From NCBI GenBank assembly GCA_964036155.1, contig OZ038423.1, positions 37,587,249 through 37,651,248 on the forward strand: a stretch of 64,000 bases of DNA, read 5' to 3'. Under the pieces are notes generated by a model. That model saw only the letters and a program-made list of their open reading frames with translations, searched no databases and was not told the origin of the DNA. The translations under genes and the position numbers were made by a program. This document shows positions 35,888 to 46,361 of the stretch, one piece after another. The stretch comes from Diploscapter coronatus (taxonomy: Eukaryota > Nematoda > Chromadorea > Rhabditida > Rhabditidae). Positions within the stretch are counted from its first letter, which is position 1, and the number at the start of each line of letters is the position of its first letter.

Positions 35888-38553
35888 TTAAAAGAATTCG
35901 ATGGTTTTGATGTCGATTTTCTTCTTTCTCTGGGGGTCCATCACGACGTGAGCGTCTCGCATCAACTTCATGTACAAAATGTCGACTGCGCAGAAAATCT
36001 GAAAATTTGAAAAAAAAGAAAACTATTTTTAAGAAAAGCGAAGAAAAAAATTTGATTTTTCAATAAACTTGAAAAGAATTAGGAACAGTTTTTTTTTCAA
36101 AAAGATAAAATATAAAATTTCCTTTTAAAGACTTATTTTTGAAGCTAAACATTTTTTGTTTATTTTCGCTGTCGGGGTTGCAAATTTGAGATCCGATCGG
36201 GCATTGAAACCCTATATCATATAAGAAAGGAACAGAAAACGAAGAAATAGCATAGAGGACGTAGAGTGCAAAAGAAGCGTGAAGGAGGGAGAGAAAGACC
36301 CGATCAGGTTTTTCGGATCTAAACTTGCAACCCTGTTCGCCGTACCTGCGCCAAATTGTAGAAGAGGCTAACAGCGAAGAAGTAATTGGCGTTGCCCGAG
36401 CCACTGACCATCCACATGTGCCAAGTGATCGGCAGAAACGTTGCACACGTCACCCCCGTGCAAATCAGCAGCAGCTGGCGGCGCTCGTCTGAAGACTATT
36501 TTTAACAAAGATGTAAATATCAAAGCTAGCTTAAATAACTTCTTTTTAGTCGAATTTTCTTTCAGTGATAAAAGGTAGCCATTAAAAACGGCTGGAATTT
36601 TCATTCTTTTTCATTCAATTAATGATAAATCAAAAATAGGATCTTTAAAACTGCTGGAATATCTGTTATTTATTGGATAAGTTCGATTTTTATTATTTAA
36701 AAAAAAAAAAACCCACAAATCCTGATTTCATTAATGATGGGCAGCAGGCCCATGTAGACGACTGCATCAGCGTGCGTGGGGTACGAAGAGAAGACAGCGA
36801 TCAGAATCAGACTGATAAGCAGATGGAAATGGACGTCGTTTCTGGAAATATCATTTTTGAAAAATCATTAAATCAATATTTTTCATGAAAAGTCCATATT
36901 TAAAAAATACAAATCTTATAGTAACCTCAAAGTGAAGGCCAGCACAAGGCACATGGTGGGCAGAATGAGTTGGAAGACGAACAGATAGAAAACGCGCATC
37001 GGGTTGAAAATCTGCGCGAAGAAGTACCAGTAAACGCCCACATTCGGAGTTAGATCGTCGAGGGACAATCTGGACATTTTCGTCTTTTTTGTCGATTTAT
37101 TTTTAGAGTGTTAAAACTCACAACATGCCATAGCAATTCTTGACGAAAGACGTGCTAAATCCGTTTAGTGCATAGTTGACGTAGAAAAGCCCCGCCAAAG
37201 TCAGAGCCAAAATTCCAAACGAAGCAGAGATTTTCTTGAACGTCTGGAAATAAAATAATATAATAAGTAAAGAAAATGAAAAGAAAAAACCCTGAGCCTG
37301 ATCCAGAGAGAAATGACGAGAACGATGGGGTAGAGCGAGAAATAGGCGATCACTCCAAGCAGGGCTGAGGCCGTCACCAGAGCCGACTTGCTAAAAAGAG
37401 ATCATTTTTTGGAAAAGAGACCAATATCTTTTACCAGAACGCGTAAACGAAGAGCGTGAGCAGGCTGTTGTAGATGGTGGCGAGACTCAGGATAGCCGAT
37501 GTGCAAATCGTCAGGGGGTTGAGGAAATAGCTTAAAATTTGATATTCTTTAGATTATATTTTTGAAAATTTCACAATTTAAAAGCCATCGCCGCGTAGTC
37601 ATCTGGGTCCTTGTAATTGAGCTCCTTGAAGATCGCCTGAAAGAATTAAATTTAAATTAAATAAATACAAATTTTTAAAATAATAAAAATTCGAACCTGA
37701 ACCGCATCCCTGATGGAGGCTGCCGCGAGCAGGTCCAAAAAAATATAGGCGGTCAGCAAAACCCAGCGGGGCGCGCTCCATATCAACGAAAACACGTGCA
37801 GGACAACGGGTTGCTGAAAGGTAATTTTTTCAAACATTTTATTTTAGTTTAAAAAACTCACGATCAAAATCGTGTCCCCGTCATAGGGAGAAACGCCGTC
37901 CTTGAGCATCGCTACGCCAGACTGAAAATAAAAAAGTAAATAAATTTAAACGGAAAAACTACAAACCTGAAGCCTCTGAAACGAGACGAAAGGTGTGGAC
38001 AATTGGGGCTGCTTGGCGAGGTAGTCGTAGATGAATAGGTAGCACAGAATGCGCAGAATCGTGCCGCCCAGAACGGTGCTGAAAATAAGTTCACTTTAAA
38101 AATTTAATATTTTAAAACAAAAGCTAAGCGATTTATTATTTTTCCAACTCCACTCACATCACCAAACTGTTGCTCTTCTTGTGCCGCGTCCTGACTTTCA
38201 ATACGTCATCCTCGTCATTCTTGACGCGTTTCGACTGGATTTCGTCCGTCTTAAATCTTCGTTTTCAAATCAGACGTAGAGGTAATTTCAGAACTAGGTT
38301 CAACCAGAATCACTTTAAGTACGATCTCGAAATTAAGCTTTAATCTTAGACTAAATTTCAATTTATCCTAAAAGTTCAACTGTTTATCAAAGCACCTGCG
38401 CAACATCAGCCACTTCGGTGTCCAGCGTACATGATTTCCGCTTTCGGACTTCGCCTGGAATTCTTAAAATAAAACGAAAAATTTATTTTTATAATTCGTA
38501 CCGGCCCCCTTTCGCTTATCGCTCCTTGACCCGCCACCGCCGCTATTTGTCAT
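35888..38553 (-). CDS. PIGU: GPI transamidase subunit PIG-U
   Basis: Fourteen exons: 38553-38502, 38454-38396, 38249-38158, 38078-37967, 37921-37862, 37813-37697, 37636-37575, 37530-37435, 37390-37291, 37243-37122, 37069-36926, 36841-36717, 36488-36346, 35998-35888; total 1,395 nt, 464 residues (human 435). Multi-pass ER membrane protein of the complex that attaches GPI anchors. Diagnostic blocks: TPFVSFQRLQSGVAMLKDGVSPYDG, split over two exons; FYFLNPLTICTSA; LTPNVGVYWYFFAQIFNP; SSYPTHADAVVYMGLLPI; ITWHMWMVSGSGNANYFF. An N-terminal hydrophilic extension of about 70 residues (MTNSGGGGSRSDKRKG...) precedes the first membrane segment and has no counterpart in the human protein. The gene is head-to-head with the SET gene, 74 bp apart. 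Confidence 0.93.
36172..36336. mobile_element. MITE-like inverted-repeat element in a PIG-U intron
   Basis: About 165 bp with terminal inverted repeats GGGTTGCAAATTTGAGATCC and, at the other end, GGATCTAAACTTGCAACCC. No open frame. It fills most of the penultimate PIG-U intron, which is otherwise unusually long for this gene. A non-autonomous DNA transposon remnant is the simplest reading. Confidence 0.6.
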
Positions 38554-38627
38554 TCACCTAGTCGGTCGAATACTGAAAATAACAAAATTAGCATGCAATT
38601 AAAGAAGATTAACACAAAACGTTCGAA
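38554..38627. promoter_or_regulatory. 74-bp bidirectional promoter between PIG-U and SETD4-like genes
   Basis: Divergent ATGs at 38553 (minus) and 38628 (plus) leave only 74 bp for two leaders and both core promoters. No TATA-like element stands out. Confidence 0.65.
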
Positions 38628-40417
38628 ATGACGCGACGTGTAAAGAAATCGCAAATGCGATGCATGAACGCATGGGCGGGGTCAATTGAAGGCACAGCAA
38701 ATAAACTTTTTCGACATTTTTCTTTCAAAAGTTCAAAACTACGATTTGCAGATTTCTGGGTATGCAAACCGACGATGTCTGTGAATTCCTCGATTGGTGC
38801 AGGACACAGAAGATCGAATTTGACGGGCTCGAGTTGATCTATGTTCAGGTATTCTTCAAAAAATTGTTTTTTATTTTTTCCCTTTTCTGCAAACTATATC
38901 TATATTTTAACATATTTAAAATAAATTATTAAGGGAGCTGGCTATGGTCTTATCGCGAAACGGAACTTTCAATCCGAAGAACCCGTCATCAAGCTGCCTC
39001 AGAAATGCCTGATCACGGCCGGGCAAGTAGTCGAAATCCCCAAATACAAGGAACTGGTCGGCAATTTGAGGTATTTCTATTTTTCTTTGAAAAAATAAAG
39101 AATTCCAGTACCCTCCCCTCTCCTTTCGAAATGCTAGTCCTATTTTTCGCGCTGGAAGAGCCACAGACCTCCACTTACGGACCCTATCTGAAAATGCTAC
39201 CAAAGGTATTTTTATTTGAAAAAAAAACGACAAAATTTGATATTCAGGATTTTTCGACCCCAATCTACGAAGGAATCGAATTTCCTGAGTCAGACTTGCC
39301 AGATTCAGTCCTATCTTTTTGGCGGCAACAACGGCAGGAACTAAAAGTCGTCTCTGAAAAGGTTAGAGTTAAAAAAAAAACATTAATTTTGATTTATTTT
39401 TTCAGGTTGAATCTCTAAGACCGAAATATTCGATTTCTAAGGAGAGGCTTCTCTGGGCCTGGCATATAGTTAACACGCGGTGCATTTTCGTGGAGAACAG
39501 GCCCAACAAATTCATCGATCAGACTCATGGAGGTTAGAAAATGTTGAAAGATTCATTTTTTAACGAAAAATAGTTTTTTTTAGATACAATAGCCATAATC
39601 CCATTCGTGGACATGCTCAATCACAGCACAAACGCCCAGGGACTCGCTCTGTTGGACAAACGTTCCTCAACCTACATGGTCAAGGCGCAGAGATTCATCC
39701 TCCAAGACAGTGAAGGTGGGTCTTTTTTGAAGAGCATTTTCAAACGAGATCAAATTTTCAGTTTTCGTCTGCTATGGCCCTCATACGAACGCTCGTCTGT
39801 ACATAGAATACGGCTTCAAGCTCCCTGACAATCCCTATGCGAAAGTGATCGTAAACCATGGTACCTTTACTCAACTGGTAAAATCCTTGATATCCAATTT
39901 TGCAAAAATAGATCTCTTCTTTGAACTCGCCGAGGAATGTGGGATTTCTCTATCGGAAAAGAGGCGAGACATCATTAGGAGGGCTGATTTGCCTTGGTAA
40001 ATTATCAATTTATCAGATTTTTTCCTCCAATAAAATAGTAATTCCAGTCACTTATACGCGACCGACGAAGGCCCCAGTTGGCCTCTGCGAAATAACGCTC
40101 GTCTTTTACTCATCCAGGAAGATAAACTGTAAAGAATCTTCTATTTTTTGTCTTTTGAAAAACAAATTTCAGAGATAATTGGAACGACCTGATCTACAAT
40201 TCGCCTGTGGACGAACAAGAAGAAGATGAGGCTGATAAAACACTCAGCCAAATGCTATCCAGGCTAAAAATACGGTACGAGAAGAAAATTGAAGAGGTTA
40301 GATTTTTCTTTCTAAAAAATAAACATAAACAAATTCCAGGTTTCCGAACAGGCTAAATGGATGTGGAAAGAGGAGTTAGCCGTAGTGGATCTCACCTTGA
40401 AGGCCCTTCAAATCTAA
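38628..40417 (+). CDS. SETD4: SETD4-like SET-domain protein methyltransferase
   Basis: Eleven exons: 38628-38680, 38752-38848, 38934-39070, 39109-39205, 39248-39361, 39406-39532, 39584-39715, 39762-39996, 40048-40128, 40173-40296, 40340-40417; 424 residues (human SETD4 440). Blocks typical of the SETD3/4/6-Rubisco-LSMT group: GAGYGLIAKRNF, RLLWAWHIVNTRCIFV, IIPFVDMLNHSTN (about 213-225), and VCYGPHTNARLYIEYGF (about 254-270), the last carrying the SET catalytic Tyr. The region after about 290 corresponds to the LSMT substrate-binding domain (DEGPSWPLRNNARLLL). Such enzymes methylate lysine or histidine in proteins; the substrate here is unknown. The first exon (MTRRVKKSQMRCMNAWAG, basic as in SETD4) was chosen by phase. 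A start at 38762 is the alternative. The third exon uses a TATTAAG acceptor. Confidence 0.88.
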
Positions 40418-40963
40418 GGCCTTTAAAGAAAAAAGTACATCTTAAAATTCACTTATCTTTCTGATTTCTAGTCATAGAACCTAGCATAGCGGTTAGATTT
40501 TATCGAGCTTTCACTTGTTTTTGCTCTAAAAATAAATAAATTGAATTTATTCGCAACACGAGTTTTGAAAGAGCTTTTCGAAATAAATAAAACACCAAAG
40601 TTTTGCAAATAAAATATTCGACTATGTGTGAGTGGATTGGAAAATCAAGAGGCGGGGCGATTCAAATTAGGCCACGCCTTCTCAAATTACAATCTAAAAT
40701 AGGACAGGATTTACACGTAGAGATCCTTGCAAAAACAAGTCGAACACAATTAGTTGAGAAGATTCTCAAAAATGAGAAAGGTATGCGCGTTTTGTGAAGA
40801 GAATACAACAATTTACAATTTGAGCGACAAAACAATGAAAATAACACATTTGGATTTTGTGCTTTTTGAAAAGTCCATGATAAGCTCTGAAACTATCCAA
40901 TTTTGGGTGGAAGTCTTGAAAAAGTGGGGGAAATCAGAAAAATCTAGGGGATCCAAGGTCCAT
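40418..40963. other. Convergent 3' region of SETD4-like and CHTOP-like genes
   Basis: 546 bp between facing stop codons. It contains a palindromic poly(A) element at 40535-40551. A 64-codon plus-strand open frame (40603-40797) lacks support and is not called. Confidence 0.55.
40535..40551. terminator. Palindromic poly(A) signal serving both strands
   Basis: AATAAATTGAATTTATT carries AATAAA on each strand. It lies about 120 nt after the SETD4-like stop and about 415 nt after the CHTOP-like stop, so it can end both convergent transcripts. Confidence 0.5.
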
Positions 40964-42491
40964 TCAGAACTCGATGGGCTGGTGCTTGCCGGAGCCGCTC
41001 GGCCTCCTCATGTACTGAAAATTTGAAATTTGAATGTTTTTTTTCAAAATGTTTCCGAAACTAGAGTATTTTGTAAATTTTGTTCCCTATCAATTTTTTA
41101 TTATAGAATTGTTCGAACCTGATCGAGTTCCTTGTCGAGTTCCTCGGTAGTTTTCTTGTTCTTGTTGCCGTATTTGCCGCCCCCGAATCGATTGTTGTGA
41201 TTGAAGCCCCCGCCAGACGGGTAGCGAGGAGGGAATGAGCGGCCGCGATGATAGCTGAATTATTATTTTTAAAATTTAATTCTGCATTTATTTCTTTCAA
41301 TCTTTAATTCACATTTATTTCTCACTTTTAAACGTATACTTTAAAGTTTCACCCAAATCCCCCTCTGTTGAGTCCGCCTGAGTTGCGGTTGTTGCCATAT
41401 TGGCGATTGCTATTGTGGAAATTGGCGTACTCGTCGTGCCCGAAACGGTTCTGAGAGCGGTACACTCGCATCTCGCCGCCCCTGGAAATAACAAGTTGAT
41501 GTTTTTTTTTTTCTTTTTTAAATACTCTGTTGTCTCCGAGATGAACCCTTGCAAGGAAAGGGAAAAGTGGTACCCGCGAACTTTAGCTATGTGCTGCTCG
41601 CTTTTGCTCTCTACTCCCTCTTATTCCCCCCTAGTCTCGATGCGTGCGTCTCGCAGGTTATAGACACAGAGTACATATGACAAGGCTCATCTCGAAGACA
41701 ATGGAGAGTAAACAATATTATCAACTTTATTTTGCAGAATCATAACTTCTAGAAAAATACTTCATTTGGATTTTATCAGTGTTCGCAAGAAAAACAAATA
41801 TACAAGTTTTCTTCTTAATTCTTTTAAATCGCACCTATTTGCATATCCTCCGCCTCTTCTGCCCCTGTGGTAGCTGGGATTTTTGGTCAGTCTGCAATCA
41901 AATTCACATTTTCTTCGAGTTTTAAACGACCTTCCGTATCCCACACCCACTTTTTGAGAAGAGAGTAGAGAAGGGAAGTAGGGGAAAAGAAAAAGTAAGT
42001 GTGGAATACAGGAGGTCGTTTCAAACCCCAGCTAAATTTAGTTTAGGGATTCAAATATTAAAGTGAAATACCTGTCTTTTAAATAATAATGTACCTGTCA
42101 GCCAAACTGAGTTGCTGCTGCTGGACGTTGACTCTGCGTCTCTGCCCGCCGTTGCGCATCGATACTCTATTATCATAGAATTCTTCCTCCTCCTCCTCGT
42201 CCTCGAAATCGTCCAACTCCTCCCCAATCGGCTCCTCGTCCATCTCTGCGTCCTCATCGTAATACGTCGGATGAAAGGCAGACTGTAAATTACAGTATGA
42301 TAAAAGCTTGGTATTTTTATTGCAATTTATTTCCATAATTTATAAGCTAAAATACAAATTTCTACGGTTTTCAAAAATTCAAAGACTTGGAGTTTTTTAT
42401 GACAAATTACATCTTTTCATATCTAAAATTTCAGTTTATTTATACGGGCTAAAATAAAAATTTGAAATTGTATATATCAAAAGAATTGAGA

Positions 42492-42522
<31 letters not shown>

Positions 42523-42828
42523 TTTATTTACCGGATTGGAACGTCTCGGCGGTTTGTAGATGGCTGTTTTAGAGATGATTCGACGCACTTTCGGCACGAT
42601 TGTCGACTTTGGCAGTTTAGAGAATCTCAAAATATATTTTTTATTTTAAAAATCTTCTTTTTATCTAAATAAAATAACATTTGCAGGAATAGTGGAAAAG
42701 TTGGGAAGTCTGTTTGAAAGTTTAAAGAATAGTAGAAAATGAAACCTCTGATGGAGCGACATCTTGGACGTCCCCACGATGACGACCTTCGCGGGCACGC
42801 CCACCTCAGTCACCTTCGTCGTCGTCAT
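40964..42828 (-). CDS. CHTOP: CHTOP / Friend-of-PRMT1-like mRNA export factor
   Basis: Seven exons: 42828-42746, 42625-42532, 42282-42095, 41891-41835, 41481-41353, 41254-41119, 41014-40964; 245 residues (human 248). The N-terminus AKVVIVGTSKMSLHQRF parallels CHTOP PKVVLKSTTKMSLNERF, and NVQQQQLSLADR parallels its MQQQQQLASARNRR block. The C-terminus KKTTEELDKELDQYM is the FoP C-terminal helix that binds UAP56/TREX components. CHTOP is a nuclear TREX subunit methylated by PRMT1. Here the central region is Gly/Asn/Arg-rich but less RGG-dense than in vertebrates, and there is an acidic insert (EELDDFEDEEEEEEF, about 75-95) not found in vertebrate CHTOP. The C-terminal helix also resembles that of ALYREF, but no RRM is present, so CHTOP is preferred. 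One acceptor is a TTTTGAG type. Confidence 0.8.
41925..42020. mobile_element. MITE-like element, family with TGGAATACA termini, copy 1
   Basis: Inverted termini AAACGACCTTCCGTATCCCA and, as reverse complement of the right end, AAACGACCTCCTGTATTCCA, extending about 30 bp, around a purine-rich core (GGGGAAAAGAAAAAGT). It lies in a CHTOP-like intron. A second copy is at 60194-60297. No coding capacity. Confidence 0.65.
42497..42521. repeat. (TA)n microsatellite
   Basis: About eleven TA units in the second CHTOP-like intron, directly upstream of the splice donor on the plus-strand view. Likely length-polymorphic. Confidence 0.85.
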
Positions 42829-45800
42829 CCCAAAATTCGAACAAATTAAATCACAAAATTAAAACTGAATTTTTGAAAATTAAATTAGTTTTGCCGACGT
42901 AATTCACGTTTGCGACGTCGCTAAACGCGAAGCGGAATGAACGAACTGAAAGAAAAGTGAATGAAAAGATGAAAAAGGGAAATTACATTAACTATCTATG
43001 ATCAAGGGAAGTAAGGATTCGGTTTTTCACTGGTAGAACGCAGTTTCATACGATATATGAGTATTGGCGAGGGAGTATTCCCTTATGTCAAAAATCAAAG
43101 TTTTGATTTGTTTATTTTTGGCTATTTACGCGTGAGGAAATGAAAAATCTCATATAGTTTGAGCCTGTCTTCATCGTTGTTGAAGGTACTTTCGATATCA
43201 TATAGACTTATTGACGGCCTTCCACATATCCGCCCATTGGTAAGGTACCCCTGGTATAGAAAACCAAATTTTTGAATTTTGAAAAATCGCATTCCCCTGA
43301 TGAAATATGCAAAAAAAAAGCTATATTTTAGGCTTATTATGATCGTAGTGATATAAGGAATCGATTTATCACTGGTAGAATGCAGCTTCTGTTATCGTCC
43401 TGAAGTTAAATATATTTTAAATATGTGCTAAATTTCGATCTTTACACCTATCGTGGAAAACTACTATTTCATTGATTTCTTTTTCTCTTGTGGCTAAATA
43501 AATAAAGGGGCCCGCGACCGGTTCTGCTCTTTTCCTGTTTTCTTTTTGCTCTCTCACTACTGTATAGTCTCTGCTTTATTGTCTGCTTCTCTTCGATCTC
43601 TCCTAGTTTCATTATTTCTCACAATTCCTTACCATTGCATCACTCTTATTAGCGCCTTACCTTAGTTGGGAATGGCCTCGTCGATCTTGTCCCTTCTTTT
43701 CCGCCTCTTCAAACTCCTTCTCTATCTTTCTCCCTCTATCTCATAATCGAATGTCTCGTGTATTGATTGATTAGTTTTGCATTCGAACATTTTGTATATG
43801 CCAGCCGGTATATTGCCATATCTTTCACCACTATCTGAGATTTTATGACATTTCCATATTAGTAAGTAGGTAACATTGTGAATGAGAGAGAGGGGGTAAA
43901 CTAATAAGAGAGGTTTAAAGAAGCAGAAAGTCTAGTGCTACCTGAGAGTATACGTTCATATGTTTATGGGAATAGGTAAAATTTTCACTTCTTTCTCTCT
44001 CTCAGTTCTGGATTCTCTCTAATCGACTAATTTATATGCATAGTCTCGGTTGTGTTTTCTTTTCACGCTCTCGAAATCCAATACTATCTCGCCGTTATCT
44101 CTAATCTCTCCGAAATTAAGACTATTTCGCCCCGTTACACAGATCTTCTCAAATAGCGCGCGCCTAATCGCATTTCAATTCTGCGACTCATTTTGTAATA
44201 CAAGATTTATCGTTCCTCTGATCACATGGTTAAGCATAGCCGCAAAGATCCGGCTGAAATATACATATTTTTAAAGATTTTAAGATCCTCATTATCTTAG
44301 ATCTAGCGCATTCGGACTTATTTTCCATTTCAAATGTGTCGAACATTTAGATTTTCTAAAGTGACACATCCTTCAAGAACTCCAATATAAAATTACATTT
44401 CTTCTAAGATCACATGCTGAAGGATAGGTGGTTGAGAGATGGAAAAATGCCTGGAACACAAGAGGAAGAGCCGCGTGTGCGACTTTGCATTTTTCATGCC
44501 CGTTTTGGGATTTCTGCGTCTGCCCACTCTTTTTATCTTTTTCCAATGCTCTCTCGGCGGGAAGACTCTGGCAATTCTTTGCAAATGTCCGTTTCTTTGG
44601 CTCTCTTCGATTCTCTATCTATTTTTCGTTCCATTCAAAACTGCTTTCCCTTCTGGCCTACTAGAAAGGGGAGCTTCCTTTCATAGATACACCAACCAAC
44701 CCAACACTTTTAACTTTCTATCTTTTTCCCTCTCATTTCGAATGACTATTTCTCTTCTCTGTCCAGTGTTCCCTTGTTTTGGCCAAGTATCCATTTCAGA
44801 ATCACTCTACGAAAATAGTCCAACATTCAGTTTTTGTTATTTTAAACTCGGACTTTCAAAGATTCGTTTTCAAAAATGCTGTCTAAAACCTAGCATTTCT
44901 CAAAAATAGTGCAATCTTTGTGACGTTTATTTCAGAACTAGTCAGTTTGTCATTTGCTTATCATTTTCGATCAAATTGTTTATCAATTCCCTTTCCATTC
45001 TGGCCTATTTTAAAATGAGCTTCTTTGCGTCGAATTAACGCTTTATAGAGCTTATGACATGCATAAATTGACATTTCATTTGAATGTTTTATCTCCATAA
45101 TCTTTTATTAAATTTCTCCATTTCAGATACATTATTATTAAACTAGTCGGATCGATTTCACACAATCCTATGAAGAGTTACTTATGTGCTGAAGGATAGG
45201 CCACTTGAGATCCCGGAAATCATCTCGTCAACCTTTTATCTTCGATCATTAAATACGGGTTTTGTCATTGAACACTTATGGAGGAATGCGATTTTGAAGG
45301 TTAGTTCTGGGAAATTTCGGAAAATCGATATTTTTTTCAAAAAAGCGACAGATTCGTTGTTTGTTTTTCTTCAATGAGAACATTCTCAAACAGACGGTTT
45401 TTATTGTGCTTCTTAAAATAAATCTCCGAGAAAACAAAATATAAATAATTCCAAAAAGAAATCAAATTTAGTTGTATCCCGAATATGTCAACCCTCGACT
45501 TCACTAGCCCTATATAGTCATCGGCATAATCATGCAATTACCGCTAATCCTTTTCAAGTTCTGCCCACGAGATCAGCTACCACAGTTGTAAGTTCATTTA
45601 TTCTGGTTAAATAGTTGTTTTTCGCGTTTTATATGATTTTCTTTATGAATCAACCGGAACACCTTGCTTTATTCCGTATTCCGGTTAAGTGATAGATTAA
45701 TCATTAATGGGTTTTGATGCATCCTTCCTTTCTTCCTCTGTGCGTTCAGTCCCTTTAAAGGATTCCCAAGTTTCCGCTTGGATAGATACAATATGCGCTA

Positions 45801-46316
45801 TGAAAGGTGCGAAGCGCAAAGTCAGATATAAACGAAATAATATGGAAATGCTAGAGGGAAAAAGAGAATTCCATTTTGAATATGGATTTTCAATCATTTC
45901 ATTTCAATATTCAACATATGATGAAGAGGATAGATAAAGTCGGATTAAGAGAATGAAAGACGAAGATTAAAACTTAGAGATGAAATTAATCTAGGAGAGT
46001 CCAAAGAAGCAGAAACTTGAGGGATTTGCGTGAATAAATACAATGCACAATGCATCATTTCGAGCTGACCATATGTGGTGAAAGAGAAGGGGAAATAGCA
46101 TAAGAAAAGAAGGATAGAAGATCGAAAGAAAATGGAAATCCGAGAGAAAAGACAGAAAGATTGTCATTTCCCCTGAGAGCGGCAGTCAAGAGGCGTAAAG
46201 AGAAAGGGAATGCCCTTATTTGGGATGAATAGGAAAAGCTAAAGCTGAGATAGATGCAAAAGATGAATAGCCAGAAACAATCTATAAAAGTTGGAGGAAG
46301 ATATTCTAATTTGTAG
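42829..46316. other. Intergenic region between CHTOP-like and katanin p80 genes
   Basis: About 3.5 kb, divergent promoters at both ends. No gene is supported, although missing 5' exons of the katanin gene may lie near its right end. It contains a direct repeat of about 48 bp (43000-43047 and 43341-43388, core TCACTGGTAGAAYGCAG) and two copies of a short dispersed motif (44413-44435, 45187-45210). Overlapping 60-156 codon open frames around 44.4-44.9 kb lack splice sites and family resemblance. Confidence 0.5.
43000..43388 (+). repeat. Direct repeat pair, about 48 bp, 340 bp apart
   Basis: 43000-43047 and 43341-43388 share a GATC start and AAGGA[A/T]TCG, then TCACTGGTAGAA[C/T]GCAG and CTTC/TTTC. 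Divergence is about 25%. Function unknown; possibly remnants of one element or a regulatory duplication in the promoter area. Confidence 0.5.
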
Positions 46317-46361
46317 CTACCGTACCCTGCCTCCTTCACCTCAACTTCGCGAATCGATTGC

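Noticed and set aside
44414..44909. Overlapping plus-strand open frames of 78-156 codons
   Set aside because: Phe/Ser-rich low-information sequence typical of T/C-rich intergenic DNA, three frames open at once, no splice sites or family match.
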